64,000 bases of DNA, from NCBI GenBank assembly GCA_018287875.1, contig JAGVVL010000025.1, positions 992,001 through 1,056,000 on the forward strand, read 5' to 3'. The position numbers and the translations under genes were made by a program. This document shows positions 33,775-46,649 of this stretch, one piece after another (the first letter of the stretch is position 1; the number at the start of each line of letters is the position of its first letter). The notes under the pieces were generated by a model. It did no database searches, had not been told where the DNA came from, and saw nothing but the letters and a program-made list of their open reading frames with translations. This DNA is from Nigrospora sphaerica. Its lineage: Eukaryota > Ascomycota > Sordariomycetes > Amphisphaeriales > Apiosporaceae.

Positions 33775-36174
33775 TCACCAATCCCTATCCTCTATTTTCA
33801 AAATCCTCTCAATGGCCTCTTTCTCCAGGCCGGCTTTGTGGCCCTTCATGACTTCGGAAAGGGCGAAGGCGTGTTGCATGCCCATGTTCTTCCAAACCAC
33901 TTCAACCAGGTCGTGTGCCCACTGCCAGTGTTCATCCGGAACCCCGGGAGCGCAACCCGCAATCTTCAGATGCCACAGTAGCGTGGGCAGTCCAACTCCG
34001 CCCGACCCGCCCTTGCCCGCGGCAGCCACCTTCTTGGCCTGGCTCTTGTCCAATATGGGGTGGTGCCAGTGTGACGGCGTGCTGACAATGATATCCTCGG
34101 CCATCCGTCGGATTGTGGCCATGCTGTACTCGCGCTGCGCAGGATGCATGTATTGTGCGCCGGTAATCGGGAACCCGTCGCCTAGTTCCATCAGTTTCTG
34201 TACAATCAGAATCCGAGCCCAGCGAAGATGGTTCCAAAGCCTTGCCCCCCAAATTTCGCTGTAGCTGTGGTACTTCCCCTGGAAGACAGCGGCAGGTGGG
34301 TAGTTTCCAAACTTCAACTCGAATGGATACGCTTTCTGGAGATCGTCCTCCAATCGAGCCAGCTCTTCCTCAAGTTCCAGCACTTGTTGGAAGACTCCTT
34401 CGGTCGTTTGGTCGCCGTCCAAGAGTTGAAGGTTGCTTATGGTCGGCAACAAGCGCAGATATCGCGCAATCGTCAGTGCTAGGTCGCAGCAGCATTGTTC
34501 CCTCTGCGGCAATGCCTGTTTGCAGGTGCTCAACGCTTCGAAAAAAACAGGCGGCAGCGGTGTCTCGGTCAGTTGCGACGGAATGAACTATGCACAATCA
34601 GTCCCTGATCCCGAGGCGATGGTGCTGGCACGCTGGCCCGGCGCCGAGACTTACTAGCGAGAACATCAGTTGCAGGATGCCCCGTACGCCACCGGCCGGG
34701 GCGCTGCGTACAGGCATGGCACTGCGTAAAAGCGCGATGGCGCCGAATATGTGTACGTTGGCAGTGCCTGTTGAGAGTTTGTTGCCACTGCCTTGAACGA
34801 CCTATAGAGTGTAGGACATCAGCCGGGGGTTCCTCATAGCGGGTGAGGGCGAGGCCAAGGGCGAGGCTGGAGGCTCACCTCAAACAACGCCAGCGTCACC
34901 ACGATCCGCAGCGGGGAGATCACGGTGGCGGCGCCCGTGGGCTTTGCGGCAATCAGGCCTTGCACCTGCTTCAGGGCCTGGGTGTACTTCTGGCGGGAGA
35001 AAAGGTTCATAGCACGGTCCCCCACGGTATTGGAGAGACCCGCGAGACCGACGGCTACCATGACATTCTGCATGGCGGCGGGCCCGCTGCTGTAGGCAGC
35101 CAGCTGCTCGTTGTTGGTCGGGGCATCGGGCTGGCCCAGGAGATAGCGGTCCAGGAAGAACTGCAGTCCCTTCTGCTCGATCGTGGGCTCCACTTTCCTG
35201 TACATCTGGGGGGTGATAACATGCAGGCTGCCGGCCGACACCACGCTGCCGGCCGAGAATCTCCGATAGGGCGGGCTCTGGCCCTCGCTCGAGGTGGTGG
35301 ATGACGGCGAGGACGAGCCCCACGAGCTTGCCGAGCTGGACGACGACGACGGCGAGGCGGAGCTGGCGTGGTGGCCGGGCGAGTCCACCGACGCCGCTGC
35401 TTTGTCCACGCCCCATGAGGCGTGGGCCTTCTGAATGACCTTGCTGCTCTCATCCCGGAACATCAAAGACAGCTGGTCCCGGTACCCGGGGCATTTGCGT
35501 CCCACGCGTGCGCATTGCGTGCATTCCGGTCTGACTTTGTCGCACTGGGTTGGGGGGGGTTCTGGTCAGCTTCCTTTCTCGCACTACGACGTCGACTGCT
35601 GGCGCGCGTTCCGGTCGCCATCCGTTCGTTCTGTGGCCGGGTACAAGCTCGCAACGTGCCCAAGACCAGACGATCCGGCCCTGGGCCATGACGGGGCGGG
35701 GAGCAAAGAGATCTAGGGTAGAAAGCGGCAGGCACAGCGCCACGGCCGGGCAGGGCCGGGCTCTGTGTATATAGGCACCTCCTTCTGGGATAGGTAGGGT
35801 GCCGTATGTGCGACAGAGCCCGGGCGCCCGCCCGAATGCGGGTGGGGGCATGTGTGCGGGTGAGGAGGTGTGGGTGCGTGCGTGTGCGTCCACTATAGCT
35901 GTACTTCTCGTAGGCTTGGAGCGGCGCGCAAGCCACGGGATAAGGGAACCTCCTTGTCCAGAACTGCCCGGCACTCGCTTCGCGTGGCACGGCCAGGAAA
36001 CCGCGGTAGGGAAACGGGAGGGAGGCGGCGCCAAAATCTACATACCTTGATGCGTCGGGTCCGGCAACTCTGGCACCTGGTTTACCGGACAATTGGTTAG
36101 GGTGACGTCTGGAAGGTGGGCGGCAGGCTCGGGTTGCGGACTCACCCTTGGGAGGCCTTGCCACAATAAACCAT
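33775..36174 (-). CDS. Zn2Cys6 (fungal zinc cluster) transcription factor
   Basis: Five exons (36174-36146, 36076-36046, 35544-34879, 34801-34655, 34587-33775) give 561 residues. The zinc cluster is built only after splicing: exon 1 encodes MVYCGKASQG, exon 2 CQSCRTRRIK, exon 3 CDKVRPECTQCARVGRKC. The six metal ligands are C11, C14, C21, C28, C31 and C38 with the classical spacing C-x2-C-x6-C-x6-C-x2-C-x6-C, followed by PGYRDQLSLMFRDES. Intron 2 (35545-36045) is 501 nt, far longer than its neighbours, and has a good branch site (GCTGAC) near its acceptor. A Ser-rich linker (about 60-100) leads into a helical regulatory region to the C terminus, of the Fungal_trans_2 kind often seen with this N-terminal form. 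Targets are unknown; no metabolic cluster adjoins it. Confidence 0.9.
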
Positions 36175-39100
36175 TTTGTCGCTGGTTTGCTTGCTCGCTT
36201 GCTTACTCAAAGCCACCGGCCGACCGGGGGATCTGGCGAGCTGCGAATGGCCGCGATACCAACGAACAGATTACCAAGTCGGGCAATGAAGATGTCGAAA
36301 GGCGACTCGTGCACATGCCCAGAAACCTCCACCGCGGCGCTGCAGTTGCTGCTCGTGGGCCATCCAAAGCGGAAAGCACTTCGTCGAGAGCGGCGCAGGG
36401 AGGGGAAGGGGGGCGGTGCCTACTTAGAGGCGCCAACACCTCGCAGCTGGTTCTCGGGAAGTCGTCCGATTTTATCACCCCTTGGACCAAATAGGTCGGT
36501 TATGTACGAGTATGGAGGCTCGTATGCAGAACTGGTGTAAGTCGGAGTCGGTAATCGGGATGTACAAGGAGGAAAGTGTGCAGGTATGATGTAGATAGAT
36601 GTATGGAAGGGAGCAGCGTGGGCCGGGTAACGGATTCGGTCAGATCCAGCTATGTTCCAATAGTTGGATGCAGGAACTACTTTCTTTGCCTGCACAAGCT
36701 GCCCGGGAGATGGGGGGAACGTTTTTATTGAGCCGACCCACGACGAGGTACCGCCAACGGCGCCCGTGGCCAAAGGATCGTCGTCTAGGCTGCTCCTCCT
36801 GCGTCCAGTATGCCAGACGGGCTGGGTAGCGAACCGAGGAGGGAGGGGATGCTCACACTACCGCATCGGAGGTGCCAGGGTGACAGGCTGCCCAGACAGG
36901 AAGCCAACCACCATGGGTAAAGTCGGGGCTTAGGGGAAAATGACAGGTGACAGTGCGGCCCCAGCAGGGTTGAACGGCTATGGGTGTGGGCGCGGGCATG
37001 GATGGACCAGGACATCCACACGCATGGATGGAGGGATGGATGGAGCGGAGAGATGCAAATAGGCGTGGAAGGGGGCAGATACCCGGAAGCACGCAGAGGC
37101 GGGACTGCGTAGTACGCCTGCTATGAGAACCCGGCAGCTCGTCCGCTCAGGGCTCTTTAGTACGAGCAAGGCGGGTACATGTACGAGTAGATAGTGTCAT
37201 CGGGCGGCATGGTCGGGCGGACGTTGACGATGGCCGAGGCATCCCCCCCCCCCGGTCCATGCAGAGGCTTGAAGGACCTCCTATTTGACTGCATGGCAGC
37301 TGTCGCGGTTTGAAGTGCACCACATGTAATTAGCCCCTCTCTCATGGGAGAAGGCAGCCCGAATTCCCAAGGCGGCCAGACCGGCGCCCGGCCGCCCATA
37401 GTGAGCAACGTATAGTAGGGGGACTCGTGGCAATATCGTATATGCCTCTCCTCCAAGAACCGTGCCCGTTGCCTACCGACCGACCAACGGTCCTGGAGAA
37501 CAGGGAGACGAGTGCCTCACTGTCCTCACGCCGTAAATGGACCCGGTGCCGGCGAGTGGGTGTGGGAACTTTGCCCTCGCTCTGTCTCTCCGCTGCCGTG
37601 GGCTGCCATCCCCAGCGCTCCTGCACGGGCAAGGTTGTTGTATTTGGGAGGGGTGATGGGTCTCAGGAAAAGTCGGGAAGCAGCCTGTCGCGAGAACTTC
37701 TTCCATCCATACCATGCAGGTGAACCGCCCAGCGAATGTATGCCAAGATCGTTTGCCTTTTGGCTCCCGCCATCTGATGGTTGCGATTTTTAGGTACGTA
37801 CATACGAATAGTGATAGTCCCGTGTGGGTTCCTTCATACCTACAAAGGCGGCACACGATGTAGAATTAGAAGTCCCTTCCACGGGTGGCCCACGGACACC
37901 GTTTCCAGTCCCTGGTGCTTTAATGTACTTACGAATACACCGTACTTATGCTACCGCCATCGCTACAGCGGGAGTTACAGGCGGGGGGACCGTATGTGAG
38001 CACTGTCGTAAGCAGTACCCTATACCGTTGTAGCCACGACGCCACGTTTGCGCCGGGCCGCCGGCCGTGCCTGACTTCCCCCTTCAATCTGCGCACATCG
38101 CACCGAGTATGGAATAGGTTACATATGACAGCGCTACTCAGTAGACTCTGGCTTCCATGACTGGACAGAGGAGCCGGTTCCGCGAAAGAGCGGGGCAACG
38201 TCCTAGGGTCAAACTCCATGCCATACTACCTAGATGATCACCGGCACGGCGACGGGCCAGGCCATCAGATTGACTTTGGTGGTAGTCGGGTACAGGCCAG
38301 GCCGGCAGGGAGGCAAAGCTGGCGCAACCACCTACGAACCCCCCAGTCACGGCAACTAGAAGGCGACAACAACCAGTGCTAGCCGTTGATACGGAATATT
38401 CCGTTCTGCCCTTACTGCCCCCGCAGGCCCACACAAGCAAGCTGAACCACCTGTGTATGTCGCTTTGACGGTGGCATCCCATCAGCCTGTTTCACACCAG
38501 CAAAACGATATTGGCCGTCCCAAAGGCTGGGAGGTGGCGCTGGTTGGCCTCGTCGACGCGACTCGGCCTGTCCATCCACTGGGCCCGGCATGGTGTGGGA
38601 TGGGGTTCTCGTGCGCCTGTACATCCAGACTGTTTGAGGTGAGGCGTTGTTGGGTATGTGCGTGTGCGTTTCGAGTGGAGCGGCGGCATAACGAACTGTC
38701 CGATTCCAAGTTGCAGTGATGGCACTTTGGCATGGGGAAAGCCCTCCCAGGGCCGTCAGATGGGGGATCTCGGACAAGACGGCCTGTCCGTCCGACCCCG
38801 ATGCCATTGCCAGCAGTAGCCATGCGCCCCTCGCATCGCATAGGTGCCCGTTCGATGGGCGTACGCTGTACCATGCGCGCACTGATGCTAGTCGTCATCC
38901 CGGCACCCTTGAGACCTGCCCACTGGGTCCTCTCTTCAGCCTGCTGCCGCAACCCCTGTAATGACTGCCGTCTCCCATCAAAGGCTCAGGTTTCAAGGCC
39001 GTCTCTTCTGTCGCTTTGGAACGTCCAGAACAGCGGCCAGTTCGGTCATCAGCGTCGCATCGCCCCCTGCGAGTCAAACCAATGGGTGTAGAGGCCACTT

Positions 39101-42100
39101 GCGGCTGCTTGAGAAAGGGGACAAGGGCGGCCCAGAGCATTTGGGTTGTCTGGATGGATCTCCCTGATCGCCACCCTGGTGTACGTCGTACACGAATGGG
39201 CCCAGTACGAGCAACTTGGAGCCATGCCAGAGGTAATGGATGACAATCTGCCCGGTATTGGGCAGGGATCCATTTGCGGCACCGCACCCATTTGTCAACA
39301 TCCAACAGTACATACGAAATGGACTAGGCCGAGGACTGACCATGGGACTGGGTATCGAACTTGGCTGACTGGGGCCTGGATCCGACGACGGTACTATCGA
39401 GCGTTTTTTTTTTTCTTCTCTTCTGCCCAGACTGACAGCTGACGGGCAGACTAGCAAACCGACGACCCCTTGGACCCCTCTTCGCGACCTCAGAACCGGC
39501 ACGTACGAAGGCGTCGATGCTACCAAGATCAGGGGTACGAGGACAAACATGACAGCACCCGGCAAACGTGAGAGCTTGGCTTGGACATTGTTCTCAATGC
39601 ATCCGTTCGGGAACGCCGCGATGATTGCCAGCGTGGTCAACCTGGGGGCCAAATGACGTTGCAGCACTCCAAGTCATGCGTGATGTGGGGAAGAAGGCGG
39701 GAGAAAGAGGTTACCTACAGGAGGTATGGCGATCCAAGGCATAATGATGTCCCTATTGCTGGTAGCTGCGCTTCTATGAAGCCGCCCCTCGTCCGAACCG
39801 CTCCTCGCTGCAGTTGGGGCGCAGAACGATCCGAGCCGTCCGTTTCCAAGGATCTCTACTAAACACACCGTGAAGGATCGACCTTGCGAGACGAAAGAGC
39901 TGTTCGATCCCATATCTGTCGCCAGCTGGTCCCCCGAGTGACACGTGCTTTTAGGGGGCAGGGGGGCCGAACTGGGGACCCTGAAGTCGTGGAGTGGTTG
40001 TGCGCCGGAAGATGTCGCAATGAGCGCTAGCTCTCGCACCAAGCCGACAATACAAGGGTCGCGAACCGAGGTAGGCAGGGCAGGTCATCGCTTGAATAAA
40101 GTGGGCAAAGTAAGCAGACGCTGAAAAGAAGCAACCGCCAGGTGGTGTTGGGACCTAGGCTTTCTCATGCCGAGATAGCTTCTAATCACGGCAATCGCCA
40201 CACGCACACTGCCCAATGCCCAAGAATAGGACATCCTGCCGGCACTGGGATGTCGTGCCCACTTGCTGAGCTGGCGGTGCAGTCCCCGTGACGAGCCTAA
40301 TGCCATTGCCAATCCGGTTCGAACAGGCCTGTTATCTGGCAAGGGGCGTCTGTATACATCGCGTTGCACCACCCATGGACACCAGCCCCCAGGATGTTGG
40401 CCACCCGACCTGCCACTACTGAGTGCCTTGGCTTTCGATATTACTACATCACGATTGCATCTTCGTTCGTCTCCAGATCAATCGGGGGCGCGGTATGCCA
40501 ATCTCTGGGCTCCGCTGGTGATTCAACCCCCACTCCGGTCTCTAAGGTGACTTGCTAGCTCGTGGACGAGAAACTCCCATATCGTTGTGCGGGATCCCGA
40601 TCCGGTCTCAAGTAATGTACATTCCTCGTTGGTATCGGCCCACCCCGTTTCTCTCTTGCTGTGCTGCGTGATTCACGGAGGCGATGTGCGCAGTGGTTTG
40701 CGTCTTCGAAGTAGTCGCACCTGCGAAGCTTCAGTGCCAGATGCACGTCCTTGAGCATTTTTCGAGCCCCAGCATCAGCAGCTGGGTGCCAGCCGACCTC
40801 GCTTACATCGGAGATGGTGAGATAAGCCAAAAGCAAATACATGTGGTCCGCCATCATGGTATAAACCGTTGGCTCCGAACTTAAGGCTAGGGGCCTTGTC
40901 TCGCGTACATGACCCATTACACGGGGAACTGCGGCCGAGCTTTACAATGGGGCTGGTGCCTCTTTTCACGCCATTCCAGCTGACGAAGTGCGTACTCGAC
41001 AAAGAAAAACCCGCAGGGTAGAAATACGTCCATCCCGGTTCATCGTCCCCTGTTCGCTCGGTGTTTGCTCACTTACCACAACCGAGCTGTCGTGCGCGTA
41101 TGCCGACGTGCCCAACGTCTCGAAAGACTTCAATGGGCGAGAACATGGCTCGAACGCCAGGGAGACCGTTGTAAAAGAAGACTGTTATGGCCCACATGGC
41201 TCAATGGAATAGAAATCCTCTATGGGTTTCTTGCGCTGAGCTACATACCGTCCGTTAACTGCCCATAACCAGCGGACGCAACGCTAACGAGCCTCCGGAT
41301 GATTTTCTCCGCATGATCTCATTACCTACTTGGACTATACGCGCTTTAATCGTTAGGGGATGCCCAGGCTCGGCAACCACCCGGTAGCCAATAACTCTCA
41401 CGCCGGTACGTATACTAGCCGGCCCGCAGTGTAGCCGTAGTGACCCAAGGCCGCGGTTCCGCGGTTTTGACTTCGTCCCGGGCATCAGGCACCTCAGAAC
41501 GGGCCTATCAAACCGGCGCCGGGGAACGATGCCAGTGCCTTTCGCACGCCACCCGCTGAGACACCGGCTCACCCACCACTCGGATCGACAGCAACGGATG
41601 GATATCTGTACTTGGGCTGGTTTGCCAATGAGAGCGGCCAAGGGCGAGCGTGTTCAAGCCCGAGCCATCGGGAGCATCCGAGCAAGGTTTCGGGAGCTTA
41701 GGCTGCATCATGTACCGAACCATGTCTAGGTTTTGGTGTTAGTACCGCGTACCTCAGGTGCATGTTAAGTGCCTTATCTGCCAATCTGCCACTTTCTTCA
41801 GCTGGCTGGTGCCGTTGGATTGCGATGATACGCCATACTCGCCGACCCACGAGCGCCGAGCCGTGGCTGATTACAATGCGGCGTGGCCTCCGTTATTTAC
41901 AACAGAGCTGCCGCTACGTGGACGACCAGCCTGTGTGACGTGAGTGCTGAGCGCCGGCTGCACGTGCAGTACCACTGAGGCGTTCTTTGACTACGATGCA
42001 GTATCTATCTATCCAGGCTCGAAGGGGGGGCCATATGAAGTGGCCCCCCGGACTTCTTCAGATCCCATGCTGTAGGACGTGTGACGGTGACAGTCAGGCA

Positions 42101-43604
42101 CGGAAGAATGTAGCATCGCGATCACTGCAGGGGGGGCTCAGCTTGATGAGGGCGGTAGGGGCGTTAGGGCGGCACGAGAGCAGTGCGGGCGGGCTCATCG
42201 GCGCACGCACAGTCGATCCGAGGCTTCATAGTCCTCCATGGTTGTGCGCGGGCCGGATTAGGACGAAAATGGGATGGGATGGGACGGGATGGACCGGTTG
42301 GCCGGGGTGTACGGTCTGCGTTCGGACGACGGATAGACTCTCGAGCGGAGGGGTGAGTGAGGGAATGGATGAGTGAGTGAGCAAGACTGAACGGGCTTGG
42401 CCTTGGCGGGGTTGAAAGGCGAGCGAGCACCAAGTGGATATTAACGGCCGATGAAAACCCGAGGAGGCCTTCTCCAATTCCACCCACCACTAGCGCATTA
42501 GGAGGGGAGGGACTGGAGAGCGGCGAATAGCAGTAGACGGGTGGCAGGGTCGGACCCCCCTTCCCCATTTTGCCCGGGCCAGACTTTTTTTTTTCTGGAC
42601 GACGCCGCCAGCGGCCGATGACCGAACGAACGAAGGGCAGAACTGAAAATCGGCCAACAACAACGGCCAGCATCCTTTCCGACATTCCAGACTCCCTCTT
42701 GCCCACTATCGTTGTGTAACCCGCCTCGTACTCAGACATCCCATCCTCAGTCATTCATCGGAACATCGACTCCGCTCTGTTCTGTTCTACCCGCGTCCCC
42801 TGCCGTCGCTCTGCTGGTGTTCGAGCCCTTTGCGCCTAACTCCGGCTCCGCCTCCAAGCTCCAAATAATCCACCCGCCTGCCGCCCGCACCTCCAGCACC
42901 ACCACCACACCACACACACACACACGCACACACACACACCATACCGCACAAACCACTGCCCGCTTCCTGCCGCGGTCGAGCCAAGCGAGACAGACACTCA
43001 CGCAACGGTTCGTCCATCGCATCGTCCACCACCGCCTTGTTGACCGGCCCCGTCCAATTCAAGACTTTCCCATCACGCCCTCAACGACAACCTGCTCCGT
43101 TCCCCCTCCTCACCATCTCCTGCTCGAGAGCCCCCCCCCGGGTAGTCCATCTCATTCGCCATTCCCAATCCATCCCGCCTAATCTTTTCCCTGCGACATT
43201 CCACTGCAATCTCGTCTTGAGCAGCTGCGCCTGTCCTTCCTCCCGTCTTAGCGCCGCCCGTTTGTCACCCAACACCACTTGTTTGCTGTGGTAATTCCAG
43301 TGACAAAAAAAAAGGTACCTGCCTGCCCGCCCGTTTCCCGCGCCTAACCATAGCTTCACCCGCTCACCCAGTGTCTGGCTGGGCTTCATCCCCGTCTGTC
43401 ACTGCCCGCCCCTCGAATCCCGGCCCGGCTCCAGCCTAGCTACATACCTCTTTTACTTTAGTAGCTAATGCCGATTCTCGTCAGCTCTTTCCCGGCCTCT
43501 GTTCCGAAGCGCTTCCCCGACTGCGCACCCGCTGGAAAATTCCGCGCGCAAGCAACAATTCTCTCCTCCCTCCACATCCCACATCCGCACATCCACAACA
43601 CATC
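36175..43604. other. 7.4-kb block without a supportable gene
   Basis: Only short frames without family resemblance occur. The left part is the promoter of the zinc-cluster gene. From about 42.7 kb the sequence becomes C/T/A-rich with a (CA)n array (42901-42940) and is probably the promoter and long leader of the NTF2/RRM gene. A minus-strand frame at 39074-39667 contains one hydrophobic stretch but lacks recognisable domains. No intact mobile element is seen. Confidence 0.5.
42901..42940. repeat. (CA)n microsatellite in probable leader of the NTF2/RRM gene
   Basis: A CA/CACG array preceded by ACC units, about 700 bp upstream of the start codon at 43605. Confidence 0.85.
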
Positions 43605-45377
43605 ATGGCAACAAACGGTACGTTCCTCACGCCGCCGGCTTCGCTCCACCAAACTTGGCTAATTCGGTATGCAGGTACCAGCGCGGCTGCCGATCAGTCG
43701 AATGCCAACCTGGGTAAGGATGAGGTCTCCTGGTTCTTTGTCGAGCAGTACTACACAACTCTGAGCAAGACGCCCGAGAAGCTTCACGTATGTCTATTGT
43801 CCCTGCACCCCCCGCTTGGCTTAATCTTTCGCTAACGTTGCCCCCGCCTCAAGCTGTTCTACAGCAAGCGATCCCAGTTTGTCTACGGCAAGGAGGCCGA
43901 GGTGGCCAACGTTTCGGTGGGTCGACAAGAGATTCAGGAGAGAATCAAAAGTCTCAACTTCAAAGACAACACCAAGGTCCGCGTCTCCAATGTCGATTGT
44001 CAGATGTCCCACGAGAACATTGTCATCCAGGTCATTGGCGAGACGGCCTTGCAGGCAACCGAGGACCCCAAGAAGTTTGTGCAGACTTTTGTCCTCGCCA
44101 AACAGCCCTCGGGTTACTTTGTCCTGAACGACATTCTTCGCTACATCGACGACAGCGAGCCCGAGGAGGAACAGCTGGTCGAGGAGCCTGCTACTGCTGC
44201 CCCTGTAGCTTCCGAGGCCGAGGATGTTGCTGCCCCTACTGCCGAGGAGGCGGCTCCCGAGCCCGTCGCTGCCGCTGAGCCCGTTAGCGACGCTGCTCCT
44301 CCTGCAGCCGCTTCGCTTGACGCTGGTGTCCTCGACCAGAAGCTCGAAGAGGTGAACGCCGAGGAGAAGGAGACCACGCCTGTCAATGGCGATGCTGCCA
44401 CCGAGCAACCTGCCGAGGCCGCCGCTATTCCGGAGGCTGCCGAGAAGACCGAGACGGCCGCTAAGCCCGACCCTGAGGCTACTTCGCGTGAGGTTGCTGA
44501 GGAGGACGCGAAGGAGCCTGAGAAGCCAAAGGACCCCAGCCCCACGCCTGTTGCTTCTCGCCAGCCTCCCGCTCCCGCCGCCGCTCCTGCGCCCGCCCAG
44601 CCCCCGAAGCCGATGACCTGGGCCAGCCGTATTGCCGCCGCCGCCGGCCCTCGCCCTGCTGTCCCGGCTGCCGTACCCAAGACGGCCACGCCGCCTGCTT
44701 CGCGCCCGGCTGCTCAGGCCCCTACTGCTCCGGCTGCGCAACCCGCCGCACCCGCCCCTGCTCCTGCTCCGGCTAGTGAGGCTACGCCTGCCAACGCCGC
44801 CAAGGAGTCGACCGAGTGGCAAACTGCCGGAAGCGATAACAAGCGACACGGGCGTCCTCAATCCGTCTCTGCCCCCCGTGCCGAGAAGGAGGGCACTCTG
44901 GGATATGTCAAGTTTACGGCGGAAAAGGTCGATCCCGAGGAGTTGAGGTCGGCTCTGTCAGCCCACGGCGAGTTGGTGTACTTTGACGTCAACCGCCAGA
45001 AGGTATGTTGGTCTCATAAATGCTTGGTCTCTGTTCTCACTTGACGCGTTGCTGACTGACGACTGTCACAGAGCTGCGCCTTCATCGAGTTTGCCACGCC
45101 GGCAGGCTACCAGGCGGCCGTCGCTGCCAACCCGCATGTCGTTAATGGCGAGAGCATCATGGTCGAGCCCCGACGGCCCAAGGCCGGTGCCTACGGTGGC
45201 GCCAGCTACAACACGGGTCGCGGAGGCAACATGTCTGGCCGCGGAGGCCGCGGTGGCTTTGACGGTGGTCGCTCCGGCTCCCAGGGTGGCCGAGGCAACT
45301 TTGGTGGCCAGGGTCGTGGCCGCGGTGGCATGCCCCGCGGCGGTGCCCGTGGCGGCTCCCAGGGCGCCAACGCTTAA
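43605..45377 (+). CDS. NTF2-domain and RRM-domain protein (G3BP / S. pombe Nxt3 / yeast Bre5 type)
   Basis: Four exons (43605-43617, 43675-43787, 43854-45002, 45072-45377) give 526 residues; introns of 57, 66 and 69 nt have GTACGT/GTATGT donors. Exon 1 codes for four residues plus one base. An NTF2-like domain (about 12-130; VSWFFVEQYYTTLSKTPEKLH...LFYSKRSQFVYG) is followed by a long Ala/Pro/Glu-rich disordered linker. An RRM (about 388-460) has an RNP2-like LGYVKF and a weak RNP1 (SCAFIEF). A C-terminal RGG/GRGG tail (from about 468) is typical of RNA binding and arginine methylation. This order is that of G3BP, a stress-granule scaffold and Ubp3/USP10 partner; the same role is inferred here. 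The leader is long and C/T-rich. Confidence 0.93.
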
Positions 45378-46649
45378 ATACGTTTGCTAATTCTTAGAAA
45401 TTGCGCACGTTGGAGGGCGTGGATACGAATCCACATACCCTTGGGGAGATTCAGCGCAGTGCCTCGACTTGGCGTTCTCTCTCGACGACGGTCCGTCATG
45501 GGTGTGGATGCCGTCAGGGAAAGGAGTCTGGCGTGGGCACTGGGTAGTGTTCATGGTGGTGCAAAGGGTTCTTTCTCTGCATTCGATTTGCTCGTTGGCT
45601 CGGGGCGAGACGCCCGAAGACACCCAGCTGATGTTTTTGGTCCATATGGAGCTTCTGCGCGCGGCATCCAGTCCGGCCCGTCTGGCACCACCGCGGTGGG
45701 CAGCTAGCATGGCTGGGCAAGGGGGTCTGTACATTGAGAACTGTGGCTGGGAAAGGGAAAAAAGCTGATACCTCGGAATTCATTTGCATGGCCGGGAGTG
45801 AAGGGAGCGGGAGAAGGCGGAGGGGCCGAACATGGAATTTTCTCATGGGAGACAAAGATGTATAATACGGGGAAAAGTGTCCAGGCTCTCGACCTTTGTA
45901 TTTGTGTAAGTGTAATGGTACGACGAAAATAATGACAGCATCACTTTCAAAAGCAACAGGGCCTTTTCGCTCTCGGCAGACTTTTATGAAAAGGCTTGGG
46001 TGACGAATGCCAATGGTGTGTGTATACCTCTTGATCTACCTTGAGGGGGAGACGATGGTCAAATCGATCTACTCGGCTGGTTCCGGATTCCCCACTGCTC
46101 GGCTCGCGGCGCAGACCGTCCGTAGCTGCCGTCGGGTCCTTTTCTGCCCTCGGTTCCTTTACGTTACCCACGCCGCGAAGAGCAGTTGACGAAGCGAGTG
46201 CTGCGTTTCGCTCCTTCCCCTGCCCCTGCCTTCCCCACCCCCTCCTTCTCGCCCTCCCTCTTCTGTTCGCCCCCAAGTCTACTCGGGGTCATCCGGTCCG
46301 TCCCCCTTGGCGCCGGTGAGTGGGCACGTCCGCATGCCGTCAGATGCCCTGTGCATACATGATCTGGAAGGCAGGGGTCGACCCCTGCTTCGAACGCTGC
46401 TTGTTTCCCCCCAATGCTTATCGCCATGCTTTCCCGCGCGTCTTTAGGTTTCATCTTTGGTTGTTCTTGTTCGCGGTCGTGTGAGGGGGCTGAGCGCCGG
46501 GTTGTGTGGGGAGGGTTAGAGATCGGTCCGCGGGGGGGAGAGGGTTGCCTCGGCCCCCTCTTCTCCCCACTCGAGGAGGGGGAGAGATGGGCGGCGGAAA
46601 AGGGGGAGGAAGGGGGGTAAGGGGGAACGGAGTGATGCTGCCTCGTCTC
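45378..46649. other. Convergent intergenic region
   Basis: This stretch lies between the 3' ends of the plus-strand NTF2/RRM gene and the minus-strand NNF1 gene. Only UTR-like sequence and a G/GA-rich tract (46500-46640) are seen. Confidence 0.5.

Noticed and set aside
43821..44861. Minus-strand frame of 346 residues, Ser/Arg/Gly-rich
   Set aside because: Reverse reading of the Ala/Pro/Glu-rich linker of the NTF2/RRM protein.
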